DNA of 39,295 bases from Chara braunii (Eukaryota; Streptophyta; Charophyceae; Charales; Characeae): positions 397,376 through 436,670 of the forward strand of contig BFEA01000319.1 of assembly GCA_003427395.1 (NCBI GenBank). Reading direction: 5' to 3'. This document shows positions 30,571 to 39,295 of this stretch, in pieces (position 1 is the first letter of the stretch; each line of letters begins with the position of its first letter). Position numbers and translations under genes: made by a program. The notes below the pieces were generated by a model. That model saw nothing but the letters and a program-made list of their open reading frames with translations, was not told the DNA's origin and did not search any database.

Positions 30571-30724
30571 AGCAATCCTTACCCGCTAATCAACAGAAGT
30601 GGTTATGGTCATCTTTTGTCTACGTGGGGAATCTCCCCTCCGAGCTGAGCAATCCTTACCCGCTAGTCAACAAAAGTATTAATAGTCGTCTTTTGTCTGC
30701 GTGGCGTAATTTCCCCCCCGAACT
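30571..30724 (+). repeat. 77-bp tandem duplication
   Basis: Two copies start at 30571 and 30648, both opening AGCAATCCTTACCCGCTA and containing TCTTTTGTCT-CGTGG. They differ at roughly one base in seven. Confidence 0.8.
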
Positions 30725-31085
30725 AACCGCCCTAAGGTTTGTTGATTCGTTCAGTTCACAATATTATTGCTTCCAATTACCATCGTACTCTATTTGATAT
30801 GGATGGCTGGTTTTTAGGGGAGGGACAACAGAAGTGGACTGTCAGGATTATGGAGGGGAAACGCGCACCGTATGTCTCTTGCCACTTGTTATGCTGCTAG
30901 CATCTCTCAGGGAGGCTATCGTTCCTCAATCGGGCGCCCCTTCCAGATCAGAGGACATTCACTCTCCCCTTACCTCCTTCCGGATTTGAAGTCGCATTTA
31001 CCTTTCCCATGTGTCGTCCTTCTACCTCCTCGCCCTCACCTTCTCACTCTTTCCTCCTTCGCAATCTCACCTTGTGATGTTGCCT

Positions 31086-31175
31086 ACCTCACCGTTCCTT
31101 GCGTGGCATCCCTACCCTCACTCCTAACTTACCTCACTGTTCCTTGTGTGGCATCCCATCCCTCACTCCTCCTCC
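31086..31175 (+). repeat. 45-bp tandem duplication
   Basis: ACCTCACYGTTCCTTG, then TGGCATCCC, then CCCTCACTCCT occurs at 31086 and 31131. Confidence 0.75.
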
Positions 31176-31269
31176 TCCGCCTCTCAGTTTGTTACGCCCA
31201 GCCTGGTTGACCATTCCTTGTAACTCCCTGGTTGTCCCTAATACTTGCTTCTGTGGTTCTTCCCAGACC

Positions 31270-31270
<1 letters not shown>

Positions 31271-31314
<44 letters not shown>

Positions 31315-31368
31315 GGGACAATGCTCCAATCTATTCGTGGGGACCCGCACGTGCTGGGAACCGGGCCC
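31271..31368 (-). repeat. Poly(A) tail and LINE/SINE 3'-end block (minus strand)
   Basis: T41 at 31271-31311 is a poly(A) tail on the minus strand. Before it, on that strand, are GGGCCCGGTTCCCAGCACG, CCCCACGAATAGATTGGAGC and GTCCCATTA. This is the clearest copy of the tail family. Confidence 0.7.
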
Positions 31369-31460
31369 AACATCCCATTTGGAATATGAAACATATTTGA
31401 GAGCACATACATAATAAAATTTTGAGATTCCAAGACTTCAACCCGGCTTTGTTTGAAGAA

Positions 31461-31642
31461 TTACTAGCCTATTCGCTGAAGAAACCCAGAAGATAGGCTA
31501 AAATTAAGAAAAAGCCGGAAAAAGTCTGAAAAAATATGAGAAGTTTTTACTAGCCTATTCGCTGAAGAAACCCAGAAGATAGGCTAAAATTAAGAAAAAG
31601 TCTGAAAAAGCATGAAAAAGTCTGAAAAAATATGAGAAGTTT
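31461..31642 (+). repeat. 86-bp tandem duplication, nearly identical
   Basis: TTACTAGCCTATTCGCTG starts at 31461 and 31547. The first 54 bases of the copies are identical. The second copy has an extra GTCTGAAAAAGCATGAAAAA-like segment from slippage in the A-rich end. Confidence 0.92.
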
Positions 31643-31812
31643 CCTTCTAAGCTCCACAAAACCCCTCTTTTTTTAAGCTACCGGGGCCATTACCCGACTT
31701 TGGCTAAGAAAATTCTGGAGTTATAGAAGCAAAAACCGCCATCACAAAGGTTCTCATAAATGCTCAAAACCCTCGGAATCCCTAACAAATCCTTCTAAAA
31801 TTCTCCAACACT

Positions 31813-31985
31813 AACGACCATTTCGTCAAAACGGACATATTATATTTTTTGAACGAAATTAAAATTGAGATTTTTAGCCGAAATCCGGTCCAAATTTTTG
31901 ACTCTTGGATCTGATTTTGACCCAAAAACTCAATTTTAATTTCGTTCAAAAAATATAATATGTCCGTTTTGACGAAATGGTCGTT
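31813..31985. mobile_element. Foldback element with perfect 57-bp inverted repeats
   Basis: 31813-31869 is the exact reverse complement of 31929-31985, 57 of 57 bases (outer end AACGACCATTTCGTCAAAAC). The 59-bp centre also pairs partly with itself, so nearly the whole unit is a hairpin. CACT flanks both sides directly (31809-31812 and 31986-31989), which may be a 4-bp target-site duplication. Perfect arms mean recent origin or gene conversion. It has no coding capacity beyond a by-product ORF. Best call: a MITE-like or foldback DNA element. Confidence 0.75.
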
Positions 31986-31989
31986 CACT

Positions 31990-32620
31990 GTCTTACTCCC
32001 TGCCAAGCTCTTTCATGTCTCACACCCCCACCCGCCCGGGCTACAGGGCAATATGACTCACCTCATCTCCGACCAGCGTCATCCCAACAGTAACCCTTAG
32101 TTATCCCTTGAAATGCCCACCCAAAACATTCTCAGATCTCTCTACCTGGCCTCACACTCCTGCATCGGCAGGTTACAGGGCAACACCCTAGTATCGGTCA
32201 GCGTCGTTCTGGCATCGGACAACTGCAGATCACTGAGTATAACAACAATGAAGCCTCCTAAAATAAGTTGCTAGGGGTCCCCAAAATCACAAATCATTCG
32301 TAAGACCACGTTTTTTTTGTTTTTTTTTTCCAGAAACCAACTCAGAACCCTCCATCAATCCTCTTTACCTCACTCCAGCAAGACTTACTGCAGCAGAGCC
32401 ACCATCTCCGCTGCTCCTGTATCCTAGTTATGTCCTACGAGCTAGCCCCTCACCAGTAGGACGCTTGATATCCAACCATCTACTTATTCCGCTCACCTCT
32501 TTTTTAAGAAAAGTTTAAGAAGACCTCCCCTTGCCAGCATTGATTACCCCGGAAACCAGGGATTAACTGAGCAGGGACACCCTTTGATGATAGGTCAAAA
32601 TTTGGAAAATATGGAAAAAC
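31990..32620. other. No supported gene
   Basis: A mixed CT-rich sequence with short ORFs only. CCTGGC and CCTCAC words recur. A T-rich run lies at 32310-32330. Confidence 0.4.
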
Positions 32621-32622
32621 AT

Positions 32623-33645
32623 GCAACCCCAGGAACAATCAACCCAAAAGATCCTACCTCCATCATTGAAAGGAAAAACCTCAAGTTGTTCCAGGTGGTA
32701 CCCGCAAAAATACTTGGCGCCAATCGCATCCAACCCAACTCCCTCCATCCCAGTCTCCTCCGCCCTTCCTAACTCCGTCCTCGTAAAGAATTTCAGAGGA
32801 ACGCTTCTCGGCAGGGGTGACCACCATCATCACCTGAAGTTCCTTACCCCCATAAGAACTCCAGTCTCCGTCCTCAAAAGGGTGAATTGACACTACCCTA
32901 CGCCAATCGCGCTAGAGCTCGTCCTCATCACCCGGTACCCATCGGACAACCTAAACTACCCAACGCCAATCACATCTGACTAGCCGGTACCCGTCAAGCA
33001 ACACAATTCCATCCCCCTATCCGTCCTTGCAAAAAATCATTTTATGCCCCTTCCTCCTACTTCAAAACAGACCCCCCAAAACCCTACAAGATACTTCACT
33101 TAACTATCCCATGGGGCCCTTGTTAAGACTCAGACGAAACTCTGACAAAAGAATAGGACAAGTTTAGGAAAACAAGCAACCTCATAAACAGACAACCAGA
33201 ACAATCTTGCCTTTGTCGTTGAAGGCAAGAACCTCATTAATCCTCCCAAACTCCATCCTCGTAAGGAGTCTAGAGAACCTCCTCTCAGCAGGGGCCGGGC
33301 ACCATCATCACCCTGAAATTCCTTGCCCCCAAAAGAATTTCAGTCTCCGTCCTCAAGGGGGTGAAACAACCCTACCCAACGCCAATCGCGCCGAAGATCA
33401 TCATCATCAGGCAGTACTCATTTGGCAGCCTAAACTACCCAACGCCAATCGCATCTGATAAGAGCTCCCCCTAGCCGGTACCCATTAAAGAGCCCTATTC
33501 CATCCCCTCTCCGTCCTTGCGAAGAATCATTTGATGCCCTTTGCCCCCTACTTCAAAACAAATCCCCCAAGACCCTACAAGATGCTCCACTCAACCACTC
33601 CATGGGCCCCTGTTCAAAATTCTGACGAAACTCTAACAAAAACTA
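32623..33645 (+). repeat. Tandem duplication of about 480-490 bp
   Basis: Two diverged direct copies run from about 32623 and about 33188. Anchors: AACTCC-TCCTCGTAA at 32771 and 33249 (offset 478), and GACGAAACTCT at about 33134 and 33624 (offset 490). Shared words include CACCATCATCACC, CCAACGCCAATCGC and CAAAACAGACCCCCC-like. Within each copy ACCCAACGCCAATCGC-like phrases occur twice. No coding frame is conserved between copies. Confidence 0.8.
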
Positions 33646-33654
33646 AGTAAAATT

Positions 33655-33745
33655 TCCGAATATCCGGCGGGCCTCGAATAATCCGGTTAATCCAGCCGGA
33701 AAAAGGCCCCCGGATATTACCGGAAGTACATTTTCCGGGGCCTGC
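33655..33745. other. CCGG-rich segment flanking the foldback cluster, left
   Basis: Dense in TCCGG and CCGGA words, including ATCCGGTTAATCC and CCGGAAAAAGG. CCGGAAAAAGG also occurs on the opposite strand near 36332-36342, so the two CCGG-rich segments are loosely inverted around 33.75-36.3 kb. Confidence 0.35.
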
Positions 33746-33848
33746 ACAAAATATGTGCAAGGCTCAGAAATCACGTTTGGGGGTGTGGCAGGGTAGAGGG
33801 TGGCAGCCTGAACACCCTCCCGCTTTCAGATTGTGAAGGCGGCCTACC

Positions 33849-33921
33849 ATTTTTGAAAAAAAAAAAGCCCGCTCTAGGCCGTTGATCGACGATGATCCAC
33901 GGCCCAGATCAGGCTTTTTTT
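33849..33921. repeat. Hairpin with A/T-run ends
   Basis: An A run plus GCCCGCTCTAGGCCGTTGATC (core) pairs with GATCCACGGCCCAGATCAGGC plus a T run around a 6-nt loop, with four mismatches in about 22 bp before the A/T runs. Confidence 0.65.
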
Positions 33922-34130
33922 TTAGTTCGAAATCGCGCAGCTCCGGTTTCGGACTGCACGCAGTGTAGTGGCCTGCTGCCCTTCCCTCCCGGCCAACGGC
34001 CCGCTGCCCCATTGCCGCGCTACTCGCTGCTCAGCCCCCCCGTGCTTCGGCGATGATGGCCAGCTGCCCCGCCTCCCCGCTGCTTTGGTGTGGAGCCATC
34101 GCCGCCGCCCTTGAACACCATCGACAGGAG

Positions 34131-34914
34131 CCTCCTCCTCTTCCTCCAGGTTATGCCCGTCCTCCCCCTTAACCCCACTCCGCCTCCGCCTCCTCTTCCT
34201 CCTCGGATTCCTTCTCTTCCTCCTCATCGTCATCGTGCTCTCATCCCTCCTCGTCGGCCTCGACCCTTTCCTCCTTGTCTTCCTCCTCTTTCTTCTCCTC
34301 CTTCTCCCCCTCCTCATCGTCGTTGTGTTCTCCTCCCTCCTTGTCCTCTTCTTCCTCCTTCTCATCCTCCTCTTCCTCCTCCTCCCCTCGTCTTCTACTT
34401 CTTCCTCCTCCTCCTCCTCCTCCTCCTCCTCCTCCTCCTCCCCCTCCTCCTCGTCGTCATGCTCTCCTCCCTCCTCGTCGGTGTCGGCCCTTGCCTCCTC
34501 GTCTTCCTCCTCTTCCTCCTCCTCCTCCCCCCCCTCCTCCTCATCGTCGTCGTGCTCTCCTCCCTCCTCCTCGTCCTCTTCTTCCTCCTCGTCGTCCTCC
34601 TCTTCCTACTTCTCATCCTCATCTTCGACTTTTTCTTCTTCCTCCTCCTCCTCCTCCTCCTCCTCCCCCTCCTCCTCCTCCTCCTCATGATCTCCTCCCT
34701 CCTCGTCGGCCTCGGCCCTTTCCTCCTCATCTTCCTCGTCTTCCTCGTCTTCCTCGTCTTCCTCGTCTTCCTCGTCTTCCTCCTCCTCCTCCTCCCCCCC
34801 TTCCTCCTCATCGTCGTCGTGCTCTCCTCCCTCCTCCTCCTCTTCTTCCTCCTCCTCGTCCTCCTCTTCCTTCTCCTCCTCCTCCTCCTCCTCCTCCTTC
34901 TACTCCTCGTCCTC
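34131..34914 (+). repeat. Polypyrimidine satellite-like tract with ~227-bp higher-order repeat
   Basis: About 780 bp of almost pure C/T with CTC/TCC/TCT words. Two landmarks alternate. TCGTCGG lies at 34251, 34475 and 34703 (spacing 224 and 228). CATCGTCGT lies at 34315, 34542 and 34809 (227 and 267). The extra 40 bp in the last unit is a 9-bp run, CTTCCTCGT x5, at 34731-34775. So the tract is three copies of an A-B unit, not a simple microsatellite. Long ORFs here (Ser-, Leu- or Pro-rich by frame) reflect composition only. Confidence 0.85.
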
Positions 34915-34984
34915 GACCGAGTCGAGGCTTGCCTCGACCCCCCTCACCCGCCGCCCAGCCCCCCGACCCTTTGCTTTTTTTTTT

Positions 34985-35145
34985 TTAAATCAATCAATCA
35001 ATATCAATCAATCAATCAATCAATCAAAAAAAAAACGAAAAACTAGTATTCAATCGAATGAATCCATTCGACTGGATCTTGATTTTGAAATCAAGATTCA
35101 ATCGAATGGATTGATTCGATTGAATGCTAGTTTTTCGTTTTTTTT

Positions 35146-35199
<54 letters not shown>
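34985..35199. repeat. Foldback unit 1
   Basis: A palindrome centred at about 35085. The left arm is (CAAT)n, A(9-10), CGAAAAACTAG then CAATCGAAT. The right arm is its near-complement, ending in T(12) and (GATT)n. The arms are over 90 bp with a few mismatches. Confidence 0.9.
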
Positions 35200-35244
35200 C
35201 CATCGTCACCCGCTCCCGAGTCCCCGAACCCTTTTTCTTTTTTT

Positions 35245-35422
35245 AATCAATAATTCAATAAAAAAACGAAAATAAAAATTCAATCAAATCAGTCGATTCG
35301 ATTGGATCTTGATTTTGATCAAGATACAATGGAATCGACTAATTCCATTGGATTACTTTTTCGATTCGATTGAATTTTCTTTTCGTTTTTTTTTTTTTTG
35401 ATTGATTGATTGATTGATTGAT
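35245..35422. repeat. Foldback unit 2
   Basis: The same plan as unit 1 with a different core, centred at about 35315 (CTTGATTTTGATCAAG). It is preceded by CCCCGAACCCTTTTTCTTTTT and ends in (GATT)n. Confidence 0.88.
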
Positions 35423-35438
35423 AAACGTGGAGGAGGAG

Positions 35439-35570
35439 ACGTGCAAATCGTTCGTTGACGAGGAATAGGAGGAGGAGGATGGCGAGAAGGAGGACGAAGA
35501 AAAGGAGGAGGAGGAGGAGGAGGAGAAGGAGGAGGATGTCGGGAAGGAGGAGGACAATTGTCGAGTGCTC
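35439..35570. repeat. Polypurine spacer with conserved 20-mer
   Basis: Starts with acgtgcaaatcgttcgttga, identical to 35815-35834, then a GGA-rich purine stretch. Confidence 0.8.
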
Positions 35571-35594
35571 AACCCCCGGACCCTTTTCTTTTTT

Positions 35595-35650
<56 letters not shown>

Positions 35651-35775
35651 AAAAAAAAACGAAAAAAAAATCCAATCAAAACAGTCGATTCAATTGGATC
35701 TTGATATTGATCAAGATCCAATCGAATCATTTTATTTTTTTTCGTTTTTTTTAATATGATTGATTGATTGATTAA
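35595..35775. repeat. Foldback unit 3
   Basis: (AATC)n about 50 bp long, A-run, CGAAAAAAA and a core centred at about 35706 (GGATCTTGAT-att-GATCAAGATCC). The T-rich and (GATT)n arm follows. Confidence 0.88.
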
Positions 35776-35788
35776 AAAAAAAAAAAAA

Positions 35789-36014
35789 AGGTCGGGGGGC
35801 TGGTTGCGACACAAACGTGCAAATCGTTCGTTGAGGAGGAGGAGGAGGAGGAGGAGGAGGAGGAGGCGGAGGAGGAGAGGGAGGAGGAGGAGGAGGAGGA
35901 NNNNGAGAAGGAGGACGAAGAAGAGGAGGAGGAGGAGGAGGAGGAGGAGGAGGAGAAGGAGGAGGAGGAGGAGGCCGGAGGACGAAGAAGAGGAGGAGGA
36001 GGAAAGGCAAAAGG
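35789..36014. repeat. Polypurine tract with gap
   Basis: Opens with GGTCGGGGGGCTGG, the reverse complement of 34955-34968, then the conserved 20-mer at 35815-35834. About 180 bp of (GGA)n-type purines follow, with four unknown bases at 35901-35904. It is the mirror of the polypyrimidine tract at 34131-34914. Confidence 0.8.
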
Positions 36015-36068
36015 GGGGTTTGGGGGGAAGGATGTCGTGCCATGCCGTGCCATTTTTATTTTCTTCCT

Positions 36069-36140
36069 AATCAGTCAGTCAATCAATCAATCAAGCAAGC
36101 AAGCAAGCAATCGAACAATCAATCAATCAGTCAATCAATC

Positions 36141-36219
<79 letters not shown>
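36069..36219. repeat. Foldback unit 4 and A42 tail
   Basis: (CAAT)n with CAAG variants is followed at once by (GATT)n and then 42 A (36178-36219). The internal core seen in units 1-3 is missing. Confidence 0.85.
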
Positions 36220-36220
<1 letters not shown>

Positions 36221-36299
36221 ATCGAATGGCCAAAAAACGGATTTGAGCCAAAATCCTCATAGGCTCATACCTTAGGCAGTCTGTACTTTGCGCAAACAC

Positions 36300-36435
36300 C
36301 CCATACCTTTTTTTTCCCGATTTTTTTGGCCCTTTTTCCGGTTTATCCGGAATTCTGGATAAACCTGATGCCGGATGATAAGGCCATATGTTCTGGTTAA
36401 TTAATCCGACCGGAATTGCTGTGCTACCCAGGAAA
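36300..36435. other. CCGG-rich segment flanking the foldback cluster, right
   Basis: TTTTCCGGTTTATCCGG, GCCGGATGATA and CGACCGGAATT words echo the left segment in inverted orientation. An A-run closes it at about 36433-36448. Confidence 0.35.
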
Positions 36436-38160
36436 AAAAAAAAAAAAAGTCAAAATTTGAAAATCAACGAAAATAATTTGGATTATAGAAGAAATCTGAA
36501 GAATCAATGTAAGAATTAATCGTTGGGAAGAACAATCATATTCTAATTGGTGAATGCATTCGAAATTATGAATTGAGGAACTTATGTTTGATACAACCGT
36601 TCAAAATTGTGAATCTATCAGAAGCAAAGTCTGATTTACGATTTTCAAATTAACAAGTGTAGTAGGCTCTTGAGATGTAAGTATTGCGAACGTTATTTCC
36701 AAACCTAAAGAAAATTACCTATATATGAGGGATTACGAATTGAAATCTCCAACTCCAATTCGTTATGTATCCATACACGGATTAAAGGCAATTCAAGGAA
36801 AAAATAAGGAAATTCACGATTACCAGCAAAACATGAGACTTCTCAATTGAAATTCTGCTAAGCCACATCGTTTGGAATCCTATATTATAAAAAACAATTA
36901 AGGATCATGAATTAAAAACGTCAATGAAAAATCAACCTCAAAATTTGAAAAGCTTGGTTATCCGAACATTATTAGTAGCCGCGCGTGGGCTGAATCCTAA
37001 TCCAAAAAATGACCTTCCGTCCCTTTTTCCTCAACTCAATCACTTACCTCCACCCCCTCAAACCCTACCCCTGTGCCTTTGGGGAAGGAAAGACTCCTTT
37101 CCTCCCACTGCTAGCTTCTAGGCTCCAAGCACATCTAACACCAAAGACATAAACGACCATCTTCAGTCCCTCAAAGGAAACGAAAAACAGTGCGGCACCC
37201 CCTCGCCAAACCTGTTGACGAATCGCCGCAGGGGGCTAAAACCACCCTAGCCATACCCTTTCCATACTGTTGAAGAAGAGGGAGGGACTTACGAAAAAAC
37301 GAGGACTACGAGGACAACAACCCCCACCTACCTAGTTCATGGGAACCCCCCCTGCCCATCTCCCCCACCCTTCTCCCCCCTAACTTACCACGCATCACTA
37401 CCCTCTCGCCTAGCGTCCTCGCGTCTTCACCCACCATGTCGACTAATCTCTCCTCAGGCATGTTGTTGCTATTTTGGATGGGCTCCTGTTTGAGGGTTTG
37501 CTGCTATTGTTGCTCCTAAAGCAGGGCAGGGTCAATAACTGGTTGCAGCGCGTTGAGTCCGCTGAAAGTTGGAAGACCATTCGAGATGGCGCCTCCCAAT
37601 CGACGATAGCTCCACTACTCACCAAGTATTGAAAAACGAGACTCTCTCCCTTTACTGAGTCTCCACCTGCCCTCACCACCACGTGCTTCATCGCCAAGGC
37701 CGCCACCTCACTTTTCAACCTCCGCCTCCATCACCATCATGTCGTGGCGCCCTCACAACCTCATCGCGTGTCGCCCCTGCCATCGCCTCACCAGCCGCTT
37801 CCCGCCGCGCCGACCAGTTTGCGCTCTAGATCGCCTCCACTCTTATATACGCCGATTTTTCTCCATGACCGCCGTGTGGAGACAGATGTCCCCTTCGCCC
37901 TATCTTCGCACGTCCTTTTGCTCCACCTCCCCGCCCGCCTGTTGATGTTGTCCTCTGTACTTTTGTGATCATCCTTCTTTGGTGTCCATGTGACGTGCAC
38001 ACCTCGATGTCGGCTACCTGCGTCCTCCCACCTTTCCTTGGCTATGGCTCCGCCCAATCACGGGCAGGGCAGGGCCGCCCCGGGCTACCAATGCGTTGAC
38101 CCGTAACCTCGGGGCCGCTCCTCGTTGTCGCGTCAACAGTCTGGCCTTCCGTGATATTGT
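36436..38160. other. AT-rich then CT-rich region, no supported gene
   Basis: 36436-36950 is AT-rich with GAATT words. 36950-38160 is C-rich with small ORFs on both strands. None has a recognisable domain or splice pattern. Confidence 0.4.
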
Positions 38161-38169
38161 CACCTAACA

Positions 38170-39150
38170 TGGAGTTAATCAGGATAGCTTCCTCTGGAAT
38201 GTCCGACGCTTGAGATTTCAATTAGTCTTGAGATGCACCATTAGGGCTTCCATTATGATCAGAAAAAAAAGGGGGTTAGAGGATCCCCTTGTCTCAACGA
38301 CCTTGCAAATTGATTTCAGGTGAGAGAAATTCATTAACTTGAGTCTTTGTTGTGGTATTGCAGTGAAGGACCCGCACCCATTTGTGCAGATTCGGTCCAA
38401 AATTCATCTTTGCAAGATTAACGTATAAAAATAGTCAATCCACATGATCATAGGCCTTTTCAAAATCAATGAAAATAAAGGGTGCACTTTGTTTAGATTG
38501 GCGGGAAAGTTTAATCATCTCCTTAATTAAAAGGATGTTGTCCTTTATGTGCCTACCCTTAATAAAACAAGTTTGCGAAGGGTGAATAATCTCTACCATT
38601 ACAGGAATCATGCCATTGGCCAAAACTTTCCTGATTCATAGATTTCATCAAAGAATTCCATCAGGTATGCGGAGAAGGCCGGCCACATGATTTTCCAAAA
38701 TTCTTTGGGAAGCCAATCAACGCCAGGGGTTTTATCTTCTTATACTTGTAATAAAGTCGTCCATATTTTTTCCACAGCCAGTGATCGCTCCAAGTGTTCC
38801 CTTTGTTCCGTAGTAAGTGTCTGGGTCATGGGAGAAAGAAACTCTTCCATTGCAATATCATCTTTATGTTCATGCCCAGGAAGTTTGGATAAAGTAAATT
38901 CTTTTTTGTAAAAGTCACAAGCAACTTTAAGGCTACCTGCTGAGGATAAAGATATTGAGTAATCCAAGGCTCCAGTAGGGTCCTACAAACCCTCAATGGT
39001 CGTACGTCTAGATCTAGCAGGAGCTAATGCAAAAAAAGAAACGTCCATTTGACCCTCAATGAAAATTTTTGATATTTTGCCTCCGATTAGGTGCCCTTTG
39101 CCAACGATGTTGTGGAAAATATGAAATTTGGTTCCTGAGCTCTTGAATAT
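38170..39150 (-). pseudogene. LINE ORF2 reverse transcriptase remnant
   Basis: On the minus strand the inter-domain segment (about 39110-38740) reads GHLIGGKISKIFIEGQ and LSKLPGHEHKDDIAMEEFL. The RT start follows: KTPGVDWLPKEFWK, MEFFDEIYESGK, then SQTCFIKGRHIKDNILL. Motif A with the catalytic D is FIFIDFEKAYDHVD, and RSLRQGDPLTPFF-LIIMEALM ends the readable part. Stops lie at 38985-38983 and inside YDHVD-stop. Frameshifts lie near 38630 and 38265. A block between ESGK and VLANGM is missing. The YxDD box was not found. This looks like a different LINE family from the zf-RVT copy at 0.7-2.2 kb. Confidence 0.85.
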
Positions 39151-39295
39151 CGACTAGGTGAGATTGATCTTGTGGTTAGTCATCAACTTCGTAATTTAAG
39201 ATTGTCTACCGCGTGGGTGCGGGGAATGCAGCCCTAAGGTAGTCAAATCAATGAGACTAAGTGGCGTGCACAAGAGAGAGAGAGAGAGAGAGAGA
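39151..39295. repeat. LINE edge and (GA)n microsatellite at window end
   Basis: The LINE frame fades after about 39150. A GA run occupies 39273-39295 and is cut by the window end. Confidence 0.7.

Noticed and set aside
34090-35046. Long ORFs rich in Ser, Leu, Pro or Arg/Lys across the CT tract, both strands
   Set aside because: They arise in every frame from the trinucleotide-like composition; no mixed-composition domain, start context or splice pattern.
36436-36950. AT-rich segment as a relative of 9440-10240
   Set aside because: Shared words are explained by base composition; no alignable block found by eye.
1-39295. tRNA, rRNA or organelle DNA inserts
   Set aside because: No cloverleaf with a proper T-loop GTTCGA motif and no recognisable rRNA or plastid gene was found on either strand.

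Overview
This window is nuclear DNA from a large, repeat-choked plant-type genome. The two Ty3/gypsy elements end in chromodomain-type modules, one LINE ORF1 has the plant-style RNA-binding region plus zinc knuckle (DUF4283-like), and one LINE ORF2 ends in a plant-type zf-RVT region. GT-AG introns, long poly(A) tails, microsatellites and three assembly gaps (11284-11371, 28050, 35901-35904) also fit a eukaryotic draft assembly. My impression is a streptophyte, perhaps a charophyte alga, but nothing here proves the species. No rRNA, tRNA, CRISPR array or bacterial operon was seen.

Layout. 1-690 is non-coding flank with a 34-bp tandem repeat. 704-2223 (+) is a 5'-truncated LINE with a 27-A tail, flanked by a 17-bp target-site duplication (one mismatch). 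2874-9221 (-) is the best preserved element, a Ty3/gypsy chromovirus with gag, protease, RT, RNase H, integrase and chromodomain, broken by five in-frame stops and two frameshifts. 9430-10595 is an AT-rich spacer. 10.9-12.9 kb is strongly G-rich on the + strand.

13.4-16.4 kb (+) is the only region with convincing host-gene character. The clearest piece is a two-exon 3' end of an unrecognised basic protein (15469-15945 and 16021-16230). 18386 to about 22880 (-) is a second, more decayed Ty3 element with lost catalytic residues. It is joined in frame to the start of a LINE ORF2 endonuclease (about 22880-23120). 24.9-25.9 kb (-) holds an unidentified retroelement-like ORF in two frames. 26.0-28.0 kb (+) has a promoter-like or LTR-like segment and a small ORF. 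28.4-29.9 kb (-) is a decayed LINE ORF1.

30-33.7 kb is a series of recent tandem duplications (121, 77, 45, 86 and about 480 bp units) plus a small element made of a perfect 57-bp inverted repeat. 33.7-36.4 kb is the oddest part. A polypyrimidine tract with a ~227-bp higher-order repeat is followed by four foldback units of (CAAT)n-A-rich-core-T-rich-(GATT)n alternating with polypurine tracts, the whole nested inside inverted sequence. 38.2-39.15 kb (-) is a LINE reverse-transcriptase remnant with an internal deletion.

The genes do not form a pathway. The window is a nested graveyard of retroelements around fragments of one possible host gene. I found no credible new enzymatic or defence system. 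The most novel structure is the palindromic satellite-like cluster at 34-36.2 kb.
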